From positions 1,860,001 through 1,924,000 of the forward strand of contig NZ_NWMW01000001.1 in the NCBI RefSeq assembly GCF_002351485.1: a stretch of 64,000 nucleotides of DNA, written 5' to 3'. This stretch comes from Sphingomonas spermidinifaciens. Lineage in GTDB: Bacteria; Pseudomonadota; Alphaproteobacteria; Sphingomonadales; Sphingomonadaceae. Under the pieces are notes generated by a model. The model was not told the origin of the DNA. It worked only from the letters and a program-made list of their open reading frames with translations, and did not search any database. Position 1 is the first letter of the stretch; each line of letters opens with the position of its first letter. The position numbers and the translations under genes were made by a program. Below are positions 31,417 to 39,450 of the stretch, one piece after another.

Positions 31417-32942
31417 GCGACGCGCTCGCCCGCGTGCCCGAGCTGCTTGCGGCGCATGTCCTCCTGTCGCTCAGCGCACTGGCGCTCGGCCTGCTTCTCG
31501 CGCTGCCGCTCGCTGTCTGGTCGGCGCGGCATCCGGCGGTGGCGCGCGTCGCGCTCGGCCTCGCCAGCCTCGTCCAGACGATCCCGGCGCTGGCGCTGCT
31601 CGCGCTCTTCTATCCCCTTCTACTCGCGACCGGCGGTGCGCTGCCGGCGCTCGGCTTCCTCCCCGCGCTCCTCGCGCTCACCCTCTATGCGGTGCTGCCG
31701 ATCCTCCGGAACGGCGTCACCGGCCTTCTCGGCCTCGATCCCGCAGTGATCGAGGCGGCGGAGGGCGTCGGCATGACCCGTCGGCAGCGGCTGTGGTGGG
31801 TCGAGGCGCCGCTGGTCGCGCCGATCGTGATGGCGGGCGTCCGCACCGCGGCGGTTTGGACGATCGGCGCGGCGACGCTCTCGACTACGGTCGGCGCGGC
31901 GAGCCTGGGCGACCTCATCTTCGCGGGGCTCCAGACGCAGAACTGGCCACTCGTCCTTGCCGGCTGTATCGCTGCGGCGGGCCTTGCGATGACGGTCGAC
32001 CTCATTCTGGCCGCGGTCGAACGGGGCCTCGCCCGCCGCCGCCGCTGGCAGGTGCGCGGCGCGCTGGCGGTGCTGGCGGCGGGGATGGCGCTCGCGCTCG
32101 CGCCGCTCTGGCCCGTGCGCGGCGGCGACACGGTGACAATCGGTGCCAAGGGCTTTTCGGAGCAGTTCATCCTCGCCCGGCTGATCGGCGATCGGCTAAC
32201 CGCCGCGGGATACCGCGTGCGCTACAGCGAGGGGCTGGGCTCCTCGGTGGCGTTCGGGCCGGTGGCCAGCGGCGAGGTCGACGTGTCGGTCGACTATTCG
32301 GGCACGCTCTGGACCAACCAGATACAGCGCACCGACGTGCCGCCGCGGCCCGCGATCGTAAAGGGCGTCGCCGACTGGGCGGCGCGCGAGCATGGTGTGC
32401 GGCTGCTCGGCACGCTCGGCTTCGAGAATGCCTATGCCTTTGCGATGCGCGAGGATCGCGCACGCGCGCTGGGCGTGTCGAGCATCGCCGACCTCGCCCG
32501 TGTGGCGCCGCGGCTCGCGTTCGGCAGCGATGTCGAATTCCTCGAGCGGCCGGAATGGCGGTCGGTCCAGGGCGCCTATGGCCTCCGCTTCGCGCGCGCC
32601 AATGCCTATCACCCCACCTTCATGTACCGCGCGCTGGCAAGCGGGCAGGCCGACGTCATCCCCGCCTTCTCCTCCGACGGGCGGATCGCCGCCGACAAGC
32701 TGCGCGTGCTCGCCGATCCGAAGGGCGCGCTGCCCGGTTATGACGCGATCCTCCTCCTGTCGCCCGCCCGCGCGAACGACGCCCGGTTCGTCGCGGCGCT
32801 CCGCCCGCTGATCGGCGCGATCCCGGTCGAGACGATGCGCGAGGCCAATCTCCTCGTCGATCGCGACGTGGACAAGCGCAGCCCCGAAGAGGCCGCCCGC
32901 TGGCTCGCCGCGCGGCTCAGGCGGCCGCGGGCTTCGCCCTGA
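31413..32942 (+). CDS. Fused permease and substrate-binding protein of osmoprotectant ABC transporter
   Basis: 509-aa fusion. Residues 1-205 are a five- to six-helix permease with the EAA-like loop EAAEGVGMTRRQRLWWVEAPLV. One further helix (about residues 212-230) leads to a binding domain of about 270 residues beginning VTIGAKGFSEQFILARL, the hallmark of OpuAC/OsmX-type proteins, with VDVSVDYSGTLWTN in the ligand region. Such fusions occur in OpuA/BilE-type systems, placing the binding domain tethered at the membrane. Overlaps the O-ligase 3' end by 26 bp. Confidence 0.92.
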   Translation: MSDALARVPELLAAHVLLSLSALALGLLLALPLAVWSARHPAVARVALGLASLVQTIPALALLALFYPLLLATGGALPALGFLPALLALTLYAVLPILRNGVTGLLGLDPAVIEAAEGVGMTRRQRLWWVEAPLVAPIVMAGVRTAAVWTIGAATLSTTVGAASLGDLIFAGLQTQNWPLVLAGCIAAAGLAMTVDLILAAVERGLARRRRWQVRGALAVLAAGMALALAPLWPVRGGDTVTIGAKGFSEQFILARLIGDRLTAAGYRVRYSEGLGSSVAFGPVASGEVDVSVDYSGTLWTNQIQRTDVPPRPAIVKGVADWAAREHGVRLLGTLGFENAYAFAMREDRARALGVSSIADLARVAPRLAFGSDVEFLERPEWRSVQGAYGLRFARANAYHPTFMYRALASGQADVIPAFSSDGRIAADKLRVLADPKGALPGYDAILLLSPARANDARFVAALRPLIGAIPVETMREANLLVDRDVDKRSPEEAARWLAARLRRPRASP

Positions 32943-34257
32943 CGAAGCCGGTGGGCTTGTCCGCTGCCAGCCGCCGCCGCGCATAGGTGTCGAGCGCGAT
33001 CTGCAGCCCGAACCACATGTAGAAAAAGGACTGGAAGGCGAGCGCAAGGAACAGCGAGCCGACCAGATAGATGACATGCGCGACCTGCAGCCCAGCGGCG
33101 AGGTCGCGGATCCAGCGATCCTCCGGCCCCGCGCGCGCGAAACGGTGGCGCAGCATCTCCATCCGAACGAGGCCGGCAAGGTTGAGCAGCACCCACAGAC
33201 CGAAGCCAGGGAAGCCGAGCTCGCCCAGCAGCTCGAAATAGCTCGAATGCCAGGCGCGCGCCCTGTCGATCACGCGCATCGACCGGACGGTCCCGTCGGG
33301 ACCGACATCGACGGTCGTCACCTCGAACTGATTCTGCTGATAGGCGGCGAACCCACCGCCGGAGGGATGTTCGCGCACGAAATCCCAGGTCCATTGCCAG
33401 ACCCGGATGCGTGTCGAAGCCGACTGGTCGCCCTGATAGCCCTGGATCGTGTCCATCCGCTGCGTAAAGCTCTTGGGCAGGAACGGCACCGCGATCAGCC
33501 CGGCGGCGGCGATCAGCGCGATGTAGGTCAGCCGTCGCTTCGTATCGCGCAAGCTCAGGATGATGAGCACGGCCAGGCAGATCAGGCCCGTGCGCGCCTC
33601 GGTCCCGACCGGGATCAGCATGCACGCGAAGATGAGGGCATAGCCGAAGGCGCGCACCAGCCCCTTCTGCTCGAAGATCGTCTGATGCTTTACCGCCCAG
33701 AGGATCAGCGGGATCATCGCGATCGCGATCGTGGCGATCGTCGAGCCTTCGTAAAGGCCCGCATTGTTGTCGACGCCGAGGCTCAGCGTGCCGTATCCGC
33801 CGCCCGACAGCGCGGTCTTGAGGCCGCCCGTGACGATGATCCACCCCGCCGACAGGCTCATGAAGACGACCAGCGCCTCCATGCGAAGTCGCGTACGCAG
33901 CGTGAAGGGGAGGAAGATCGCAAAGACCAGCGTCTTCCATACCCAATCCCATTTCTGCGCGGCCTCGATGGGAAAGTCGGCGTCTTTCATCGTCCAGCCG
34001 GCCCAGAGCAGCAGCGCCAGCATGATCCCCTGCCGCACGCTGAACCGGCTGCCCTCCTTCGGATCGGCGGCGATCCAGGCGAGGAACGCCGCGGCGAAGA
34101 AGATCAGCGAGATGGGGACGCTGGACAGCAGGTAATAGGAAAGCCGCTGCGGCGAGACGAGGTCGATATAGACATAGCCAAGCACCAGCAGGAACGGCCG
34201 CCGCAGCCCGAGCAGCAGCAGCGCGCCGAGAAATCCGACGAAGAACAGGTCGCGCAT
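32917..34257 (-). CDS. Putative O-glycosylation ligase, exosortase A-associated (O-antigen ligase superfamily)
   Basis: 446-aa polytopic protein. The N-terminal quarter (MRDLFFVGFLGALLLLGLRR, then GYVYIDLVSPQRLSYYLL) matches the DUF5935-type lead of exosortase-A-linked O-ligases. The later Wzy_C/WaaL-like part has TEARTGLICLAVLI and the large periplasmic loop with RIRVWQWTWDFVREHPSGGGF and ARAWHSSYFELLGELGFPG. The enzyme would transfer polyprenol-linked glycan to protein or lipid. No exosortase or glycan cluster is next to it in this window. Confidence 0.8.
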   Translation of the reverse strand: MRDLFFVGFLGALLLLGLRRPFLLVLGYVYIDLVSPQRLSYYLLSSVPISLIFFAAAFLAWIAADPKEGSRFSVRQGIMLALLLWAGWTMKDADFPIEAAQKWDWVWKTLVFAIFLPFTLRTRLRMEALVVFMSLSAGWIIVTGGLKTALSGGGYGTLSLGVDNNAGLYEGSTIATIAIAMIPLILWAVKHQTIFEQKGLVRAFGYALIFACMLIPVGTEARTGLICLAVLIILSLRDTKRRLTYIALIAAAGLIAVPFLPKSFTQRMDTIQGYQGDQSASTRIRVWQWTWDFVREHPSGGGFAAYQQNQFEVTTVDVGPDGTVRSMRVIDRARAWHSSYFELLGELGFPGFGLWVLLNLAGLVRMEMLRHRFARAGPEDRWIRDLAAGLQVAHVIYLVGSLFLALAFQSFFYMWFGLQIALDTYARRRLAADKPTGFVRAKPAAA

Positions 34258-34369
34258 CGGCCGGTCAGCCGATCGCGGAACGGGGCGGGCGCACGCGCAT
34301 CGATGGGGTCGTAGCGGGAGAGGCGTTGCGACGGCGTTAAGCCTAGCTTGCGTCCATCTGCGTCACCCC

Positions 34370-34448
34370 AGATCGGATCCGGGATCGCGCTGTCTTCCGC
34401 CGTCAGTCAGAGGAAGAAGCGGGATCCCTGATCATGTCCGGCATGACG
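34370..34448. repeat. Paired inverted REP-like units (BIME-like)
   Basis: The unit cgtcaccccagatcggatccggg (from 34371) and the inverted unit gggatccctgatcatgtccggcatgacggg (about 34420-34450) mirror each other across about 25 bp, as at 29347-29432. They lie in the 243-bp gap between the divergent O-ligase and M48 protease genes. The rest of that gap (34258-34370) shows no gene. Confidence 0.5.
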
Positions 34449-34500
34449 GGGGCGGATGCCCCGGTTGCGCCTCGCGTCGAATCCGCCGATACCCCGGCCC

Positions 34501-35856
34501 ATGAAGCGCCTGTATGCCCTGTTCGCGCTCCTGATGCTGGTCGCGGTGCAACCCGCGCGGGCGCAGTCGATCCTGCGCGATGCCGAGACCGAGGCGCTGC
34601 TCAACGACGCCTCGCGCCCGTTGATCGAGGCGGCGGGGCTCTCCCCGCGCAACGTCCGCATCGTCCTCATCAACGATTCCTCGATCAACGCCTTCGTCGC
34701 GGGGGGACAGGCGGTCTATATCCATTCGGGCCTGATCGACGCCGCCGATAACATCAACGAGGTGCAGGGCGTCATCGCGCACGAGCTCGGACACGTGACC
34801 GGCGGCCACGCGCCCCTGTCGGGGCAGATGTTCAAGCAGGCGACCGGCATCTCGATCCTCAGCCTGGTGCTCGGCGTCGCGGCGATGGCGGCAGGCGCGG
34901 GCGAGGCGGGGGCCGGCATCCTCGCCGCCGGACAGCAGGCGGCGATGGGCAGCGTCCTCGCCTTCTCGCGCAACCAGGAATCGTCGGCGGACGCGGCCGG
35001 CGTGCGCTATCTCAACACCGCGAAGATCAGCGGCAAGGGGATGCTCGAGTTCTTCAAGAAGCTCCAGAACCAGGAGTTTCGCCTCGCCATTCCGCAGAAC
35101 AACCCATACAACCGCACCCACCCCCTGTCGGGCCAGCGTATCGCCAACCTGACCAATGACCTGTCGCAGGGCACCGGCTGGCGCGTGCCGACGCCCGCGG
35201 GCTGGGACGACCGGTTCAAGCGCATCCAGGCGAAGCTTCGCGGCTATGTCGACGATCCCAAGGATACGCTCAGGAAATATCCGGCGAGCGACACCTCGAT
35301 CCCGGCCCGCTATGCCCGCGCCTATGCCTATCACCGTTCGGGCTATCCGACCGAGGCCGCGGCCGAGGCCGCGGCGCTGGTGAAGGCCGCGCCCAACGAT
35401 CCCTATTTCCTCGAGCTCGAGGGCCAGATCCTGCTCGAATCGGGCAAGCCGGCGGAGGCGCTGAAGGCGCTGCGCGTCGCCACCGCTCGGACCAACTACC
35501 AGCCGCTCATCGCCACCACCTTCGGCCATGCGCTCGTCGCGACCGAAGACCCCGCGAATCTGCCGGAGGCGGAGAAGGTGCTTCGGCAGGCGGTGGCACG
35601 CGACGACCAAAACCCCTTTGCCTGGTACCAGCTCGGCACCGTTTATGAGCGCAAGGGCGACGGTCCGCGCACCGCGCTCGCCGCCGCCGAGCAGGCGAGC
35701 CTGACCGGCGACAATGCCCGTGCTCTGTTTTCGGCGCGCGCGGCGCTCGCCGGGTTGCCGCAGGGTACCCCCGACTATATCCGCGCCCAGGACATCCAGA
35801 TGACCGCCGAGGTGGCGGTCGAGCAGGACAAGAAGAACAGGCGGCGCGAGCGATGA
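34501..35856 (+). CDS. Periplasmic M48-family Zn metalloprotease with TPR repeats (BepA-like)
   Basis: 451-aa exported protease. The signal peptide is MKRLYALFALLMLVAVQPARA. The zinc motif HELGH lies in VIAHELGHVTGGH (about residue 97), with the third ligand in NQESSADAAGVRYL. A C-terminal helical half (about residues 270-440) looks like TPR repeats (YPTEAAAEAAALVKAAPNDPYF, AEKVLRQAVARDDQNPFAWY). BepA/YfgC relatives assist or degrade outer-membrane proteins. The ATG at 34501 is chosen because it begins the signal peptide. It overlaps the dsbA-like gene by ATGA. Confidence 0.92.
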   Translation: MKRLYALFALLMLVAVQPARAQSILRDAETEALLNDASRPLIEAAGLSPRNVRIVLINDSSINAFVAGGQAVYIHSGLIDAADNINEVQGVIAHELGHVTGGHAPLSGQMFKQATGISILSLVLGVAAMAAGAGEAGAGILAAGQQAAMGSVLAFSRNQESSADAAGVRYLNTAKISGKGMLEFFKKLQNQEFRLAIPQNNPYNRTHPLSGQRIANLTNDLSQGTGWRVPTPAGWDDRFKRIQAKLRGYVDDPKDTLRKYPASDTSIPARYARAYAYHRSGYPTEAAAEAAALVKAAPNDPYFLELEGQILLESGKPAEALKALRVATARTNYQPLIATTFGHALVATEDPANLPEAEKVLRQAVARDDQNPFAWYQLGTVYERKGDGPRTALAAAEQASLTGDNARALFSARAALAGLPQGTPDYIRAQDIQMTAEVAVEQDKKNRRRER

Positions 35857-36587
35857 TGGCAAGAATGCTCGGCCGCCCGGTCGTCCTCGTGCTCGCCTTC
35901 CTGCTCGCTGGCCTTGCGGGCGCAGCGGTCTATGCGCTCGTCCGCCCCGCCGCGCCCGGCGGCGTGAGCGCCGATGCAGTGCGCGCCGCGCTGCTCGAAC
36001 GGCCCGAGATGATCCCCGAGGCGATGCAGGCGCTGCGCGACCGCGAGACGGGCAAGACGGTCGCCGCCAACCGCGCGGGCATCGTCACCCCCTTCGGCGA
36101 TGCGTGGAAGGGGTCGGCGAACCCCGATGTCACCGTCGTCGCCTATATGGACTACGCCTGTGGATACTGCCGCCAGTCGCTGCCGATGCTCGACCGGCTG
36201 ATCGCGAGCGACCCCAAGGTCCGCGTGGTCTTTCGCGAGCTGCCGGTGCTGAGCGCCGAAAGTCGGGTCGCCGCCGAATGGAGCCTCGCCGCCGCCGAGC
36301 AGGGCAAGTTCAGGCCGTTCCACGACACGCTGTTCGCGGGCGGCCAGCTGAGCCAAGGCGCGGTCGATGCCGCGATCGCCCGCGCCGGACTTGACCGTGC
36401 GCGCGGCGCCGCCTTCGTCAAGACGCCGGCGGCGGAGCAGGAGATCTCGCGCAACCTCCAGACCGCCGGACAGCTCGGCATGACCGGCACGCCGAGCTGG
36501 GTGGTCGGCGATCGCGTGCTGTCGGGCGCAGTGACGCTCGAGGCGATGCAGGACGCGGTAAAGGCGGCGCGGGCGCAGCGGGTGTAA
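35853..36587 (+). CDS. DsbA-family thiol-disulfide oxidoreductase (DSBA/ScsC-like)
   Basis: 244-aa membrane-anchored or secreted thioredoxin-fold protein. The N-terminal helix (PVVLVLAFLLAGLAGAAVYALV) is followed by a short helical lead and the active site ACGYCRQ (about residue 107), with the cis-Pro loop GMTGTPSWVVG near residue 212. The ATGA overlap with the M48 gene suggests joint work in envelope protein quality control. Direction of the redox reaction (oxidase or isomerase) is not clear. Confidence 0.9.
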   Translation: MMARMLGRPVVLVLAFLLAGLAGAAVYALVRPAAPGGVSADAVRAALLERPEMIPEAMQALRDRETGKTVAANRAGIVTPFGDAWKGSANPDVTVVAYMDYACGYCRQSLPMLDRLIASDPKVRVVFRELPVLSAESRVAAEWSLAAAEQGKFRPFHDTLFAGGQLSQGAVDAAIARAGLDRARGAAFVKTPAAEQEISRNLQTAGQLGMTGTPSWVVGDRVLSGAVTLEAMQDAVKAARAQRV

Positions 36588-36611
36588 CGCGCTCAACCGC
36601 ACGATTTGCTT

Positions 36612-36668
36612 ACCCCGTTCGTCCCGAGGAGCGACTGGGTCGCCGGCGCTAATCGGGACGAACGGGGT
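36612..36668. repeat. Perfect 16-bp inverted repeat, possible bidirectional terminator
   Basis: Arms accccgttcgtcccga (36612-36627) and tcgggacgaacggggt (36653-36668) with a 25-nt loop, between the convergent dsbA-like and zinc-ribbon genes. No T-run follows on either strand, so it is a repeat-type palindrome rather than a classic intrinsic terminator. Confidence 0.6.
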
Positions 36669-36680
36669 TGGGTTGCCCCT

Positions 36681-37439
36681 TCAAATCCCGCCAGCGAAGC
36701 TCAGGTCGAGCTGCTTCGAGTTCGCCGGCACATCCAGCTTCCCGCTGCTGAACGCCACCGTCGCATTGGGGGCCAGCCGCCGCATCTCGGGCGTGATCGT
36801 CCAGCTATAGACGATGCGCCCCTGCGGATCGCGCAGCTCGGCGCGGATGTCGGGCACCGGCTGCGCGCTGGAACTGGGGTTCGACACCTTGCCCGACACG
36901 ACGAACAGCTCGTTGCCGCTCGACAGGTACCGCCGCTCGATCGCGCGCTCGGTGAAGCGCAGCGGCGTCTCGGCGCCGGGCAGCGGCAGGCCGAGCTGCG
37001 CGGCGATGCCGGGCGCGCCGGTATAGAGGATCGCGCCCGCGCCCAGCAGCATCGACGTGCCCGCGATCGCCGCGGCCATCGTCCAGCGCCGCGCGGGATT
37101 GCGCGTCGGCTGAAAAGGGGGGCGATGCGCGAAGGGATCGAAGTTCGGATTGTCGATATTGGGATCGACATATGAAAAGACGCGCTCGCTCGTGGCAGGC
37201 TCGGGCGCGGCGGCGGGCGGCGCGGGCTTCGGCGCTTCGGCGATGGGCGCGGCCACCGGCTTCGGCGCAGCGGGCTTGGCCTCGACCTTGGGCGCGGGCG
37301 GCGGCGCCAGCGCGATCACCGGCGGCGGCTGAAACCAGCTATGCTTGCAGCTCGCGCAGCGGACGGTGCGGCCCTCGGCCCCGATGGCGGTGTCGGGAAC
37401 CAGGTAGCGCGTGCGGCACTGGGTGCATTCGAGGATCAT
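36681..37439 (-). CDS. MJ0042-type zinc-ribbon membrane protein with DUF3426 domain
   Basis: 252-aa protein starting [16 protein letters not shown], with the CxxC...CASCKHSWF zinc ribbon in the first 37 residues. A long Pro/Ala-rich linker (about residues 40-82) leads to one membrane helix (about residues 118-140) and a C-terminal Ig-like domain (DUF3426: [14 protein letters not shown]...[16 protein letters not shown]). Widespread in alpha- and betaproteobacteria, no proven role. It is 96 bp upstream of the aroB stop and may be a separate unit. Confidence 0.85.
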   Translation of the reverse strand: MILECTQCRTRYLVPDTAIGAEGRTVRCASCKHSWFQPPPVIALAPPPAPKVEAKPAAPKPVAAPIAEAPKPAPPAAAPEPATSERVFSYVDPNIDNPNFDPFAHRPPFQPTRNPARRWTMAAAIAGTSMLLGAGAILYTGAPGIAAQLGLPLPGAETPLRFTERAIERRYLSSGNELFVVSGKVSNPSSSAQPVPDIRAELRDPQGRIVYSWTITPEMRRLAPNATVAFSSGKLDVPANSKQLDLSFAGGI

Positions 37440-37535
37440 TTCGGCGACTTTTCAAACCGGCTCGACCGGATCGGCCGGTGCGAATCTAAACATGATGCGC
37501 CGCGCGCTGGCAAGAGTCCCTTGAGGATCAGCGAC

Positions 37536-38642
37536 TCAAGCCGGGACGAGCTGCCGGTCGAGGAAGGCCGCCACCTTTTCCAGCGATACGGTGCGGTCGA
37601 GATAGGTCGCGCCGATCCCGCGCGCGAGGAGGAAGGGCAGCGTCCCGCCCTCCATCTTCTTGTCGTGTCGCATATGCTCGACGAGGCGCTGGCCGGGCGC
37701 GTCGATGCCCGCGGTCGAGAGGTCGTGCGGGAGCCCCACCGCCTTCAGGTGCGCTGCGACACGCGCCGCCTCGGCGGGGTCGCAAATCCCCTCCGCCGCC
37801 GAGAAGGCGAAGGCGAGCGCCATGCCCGCCGCCACCGCCTCGCCATGCAGCAGGCGCTCTGAAAAGCCCGTCTCCGCCTCCAGCGCGTGGCCGAAGGTAT
37901 GGCCCAGGTTCAGGAGCGCGCGCCGCCCGCTCGTCTCGCGCTCGTCCTCGGCGACGATGCGCGCCTTGGCCGCCACCGAATGGGCGATCGCGACCTCGCG
38001 CGCCTCAATATCGCCCGCCAGCAGCGCCGCGCCGTTCGCCTCGCACCAGGCGAAGAAGCCGGCGTCGTCGATCAGCCCGTATTTCACCACCTCGGCATAG
38101 CCCGCGCGCAATTGGCGCGGCGGTAGCGTCTCAAGCACCAGCGGGTCGATCAGCACGAACGAGGGCTGATGGAACGCGCCGACCAGATTTTTGCCCATGG
38201 CCACGTTGATCGCGGTCTTGCCGCCGACCGAGCTGTCGACCTGCGCGAGCAGCGACGTCGGCACCTGCACGAACTTGCAACCCCGCTTCAGGATCGACGC
38301 GGCGAACCCGACCAGGTCGCCGATTACCCCGCCGCCCAAGGCAAGGACATGGTCCGACCGCTCGAGCCCCAGATCGAGCAGCCGCTCGGTCACGAAGGCC
38401 AGCGTCTCCCAGCTCTTCGACCCCTCGCCCGGCGGCACGACGATCGTCTCGGCAGCAATGCCGGCCGCCGCCAGCGAGGCGACGAGCGCGTCCATCTGCG
38501 GCCGCAGATTCTCATCGGTGACGATCGGCATCGGCCGCCCCCTGGCGATCGGCGCGAGCAGCTCGCCCGCCCGGCCCAGCGCCCCCGCCTCGATCAGGAT
38601 GTCGTAGCCGCGCGTCCCCAGTGCCACATGCACGCTCGTCAT
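37536..38642 (-). CDS. aroB: 3-dehydroquinate synthase
   Basis: 368-aa NAD- and Zn-dependent enzyme of the shikimate route that cyclises DAHP. The NAD-binding block is ALGGGVIGDLVGFAAS (about residue 100); metal-site His are in LLNLGHTFGHALEAETG (about residue 255). It overlaps aroK by ATGA, the usual aroK-aroB pairing. The protein is of normal length, with all family blocks. Confidence 0.97.
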   Translation of the reverse strand: MTSVHVALGTRGYDILIEAGALGRAGELLAPIARGRPMPIVTDENLRPQMDALVASLAAAGIAAETIVVPPGEGSKSWETLAFVTERLLDLGLERSDHVLALGGGVIGDLVGFAASILKRGCKFVQVPTSLLAQVDSSVGGKTAINVAMGKNLVGAFHQPSFVLIDPLVLETLPPRQLRAGYAEVVKYGLIDDAGFFAWCEANGAALLAGDIEAREVAIAHSVAAKARIVAEDERETSGRRALLNLGHTFGHALEAETGFSERLLHGEAVAAGMALAFAFSAAEGICDPAEAARVAAHLKAVGLPHDLSTAGIDAPGQRLVEHMRHDKKMEGGTLPFLLARGIGATYLDRTVSLEKVAAFLDRQLVPA

Positions 38643-39181
38643 CGTTCGATCGCCTCCAATATGGCGTTCACCGTCGCCTCGTGCGGCGCGTCGTAGCTGG
38701 TCACGTGGATCGGCGCGAGCGCATAGAAGGGGTTCCGCTTGGCGGCGAGCTCGGTCAGCACCTGAAGCGGATCGCGCCCGCGCAGCAGCGGCCGCGTGTC
38801 ACGCCGGCTGACCCGGCTGGCGAGCACGCGCGGCTCGGCATCGAGCCAGACGGCGAGCGCATCGCGCAGGATCAGCGCGCGCGTCTCGTCGTTGACGAAG
38901 GCGCCGCCGCCGGTCGCGATCACCTTGGGCCGCCCGTCGATCAGCCGCGCGATCACCCGCCGCTCGCCATCGCGGAAATAGGGTTCGCCGAAGCGCTCGA
39001 AAATGTCGGCGATCGTCATCCCCGCCGCCGCCTCGATCTCGTGATCGGCATCGACGAAGGGCAGGCCGAGCCGCGCCGCCAGCCGGCGGCCGACGGTCGA
39101 CTTGCCGACGCCCATCAGCCCGACAAGCACGATCGGTCGGTCAAAGGCGGTTCGGCGCGGGCTCTCACGGGTTTGCAGCAT
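38639..39181 (-). CDS. aroK: Shikimate kinase
   Basis: 180-aa kinase. Walker A reads GLMGVGKSTVGRRLA (about residues 21-35), shikimate contacts are in DADHEIEAAAGMTI and GGGAF, and the lid Arg in RRDTRPLLRGRDP. The ATG at 39181 follows from the family start; the upstream frame continues only as the antisense of the next gene. Divergent from the 60-aa membrane protein at 39263. Confidence 0.96.
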   Translation of the reverse strand: MLQTRESPRRTAFDRPIVLVGLMGVGKSTVGRRLAARLGLPFVDADHEIEAAAGMTIADIFERFGEPYFRDGERRVIARLIDGRPKVIATGGGAFVNDETRALILRDALAVWLDAEPRVLASRVSRRDTRPLLRGRDPLQVLTELAAKRNPFYALAPIHVTSYDAPHEATVNAILEAIER

Positions 39182-39262
39182 TTGCGCGGGGGCTATACAG
39201 CGCCCCTTCGCCTGCGGCAAAAGCCGCGGGGCGTTCGACCGCCCGAAAGGAACCTGTCCCCC

Positions 39263-39445
39263 GTGCCCCGCTCGTCCCTGTCGCGTTCCGCCTCGTCGCG
39301 CCCGTCCCCGGCGCGGCCCTTCATCATCCTCGCCGTCGTCGTGGCGGTGGTGGTCGGCGCGCTCTTCTTCCTGTCGGGCCGCGCGACCGAGAAGCCGCCG
39401 GTCACGGTCGAAAAGCCCGTCGCGCTCGAGAATCTGGCGAACTGA
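39263..39445 (+). CDS. 60-aa single-pass membrane protein
   Basis: Small protein with a basic Ser/Arg N-terminus (VPRSSLSRSASSRPSPARP), one strong helix (FIILAVVVAVVVGALFFLSG) and a short Lys/Glu-Pro tail outside. The start is GTG at 39263, preceded by GAAAGGAA at about 11 nt. It ends 5 bp before the large exported protein gene, which suggests they are co-translated. No known family recognised; possibly an accessory to the next protein. Confidence 0.6.
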   Translation: MPRSSLSRSASSRPSPARPFIILAVVVAVVVGALFFLSGRATEKPPVTVEKPVALENLAN

Positions 39446-39450
39446 CGCCG

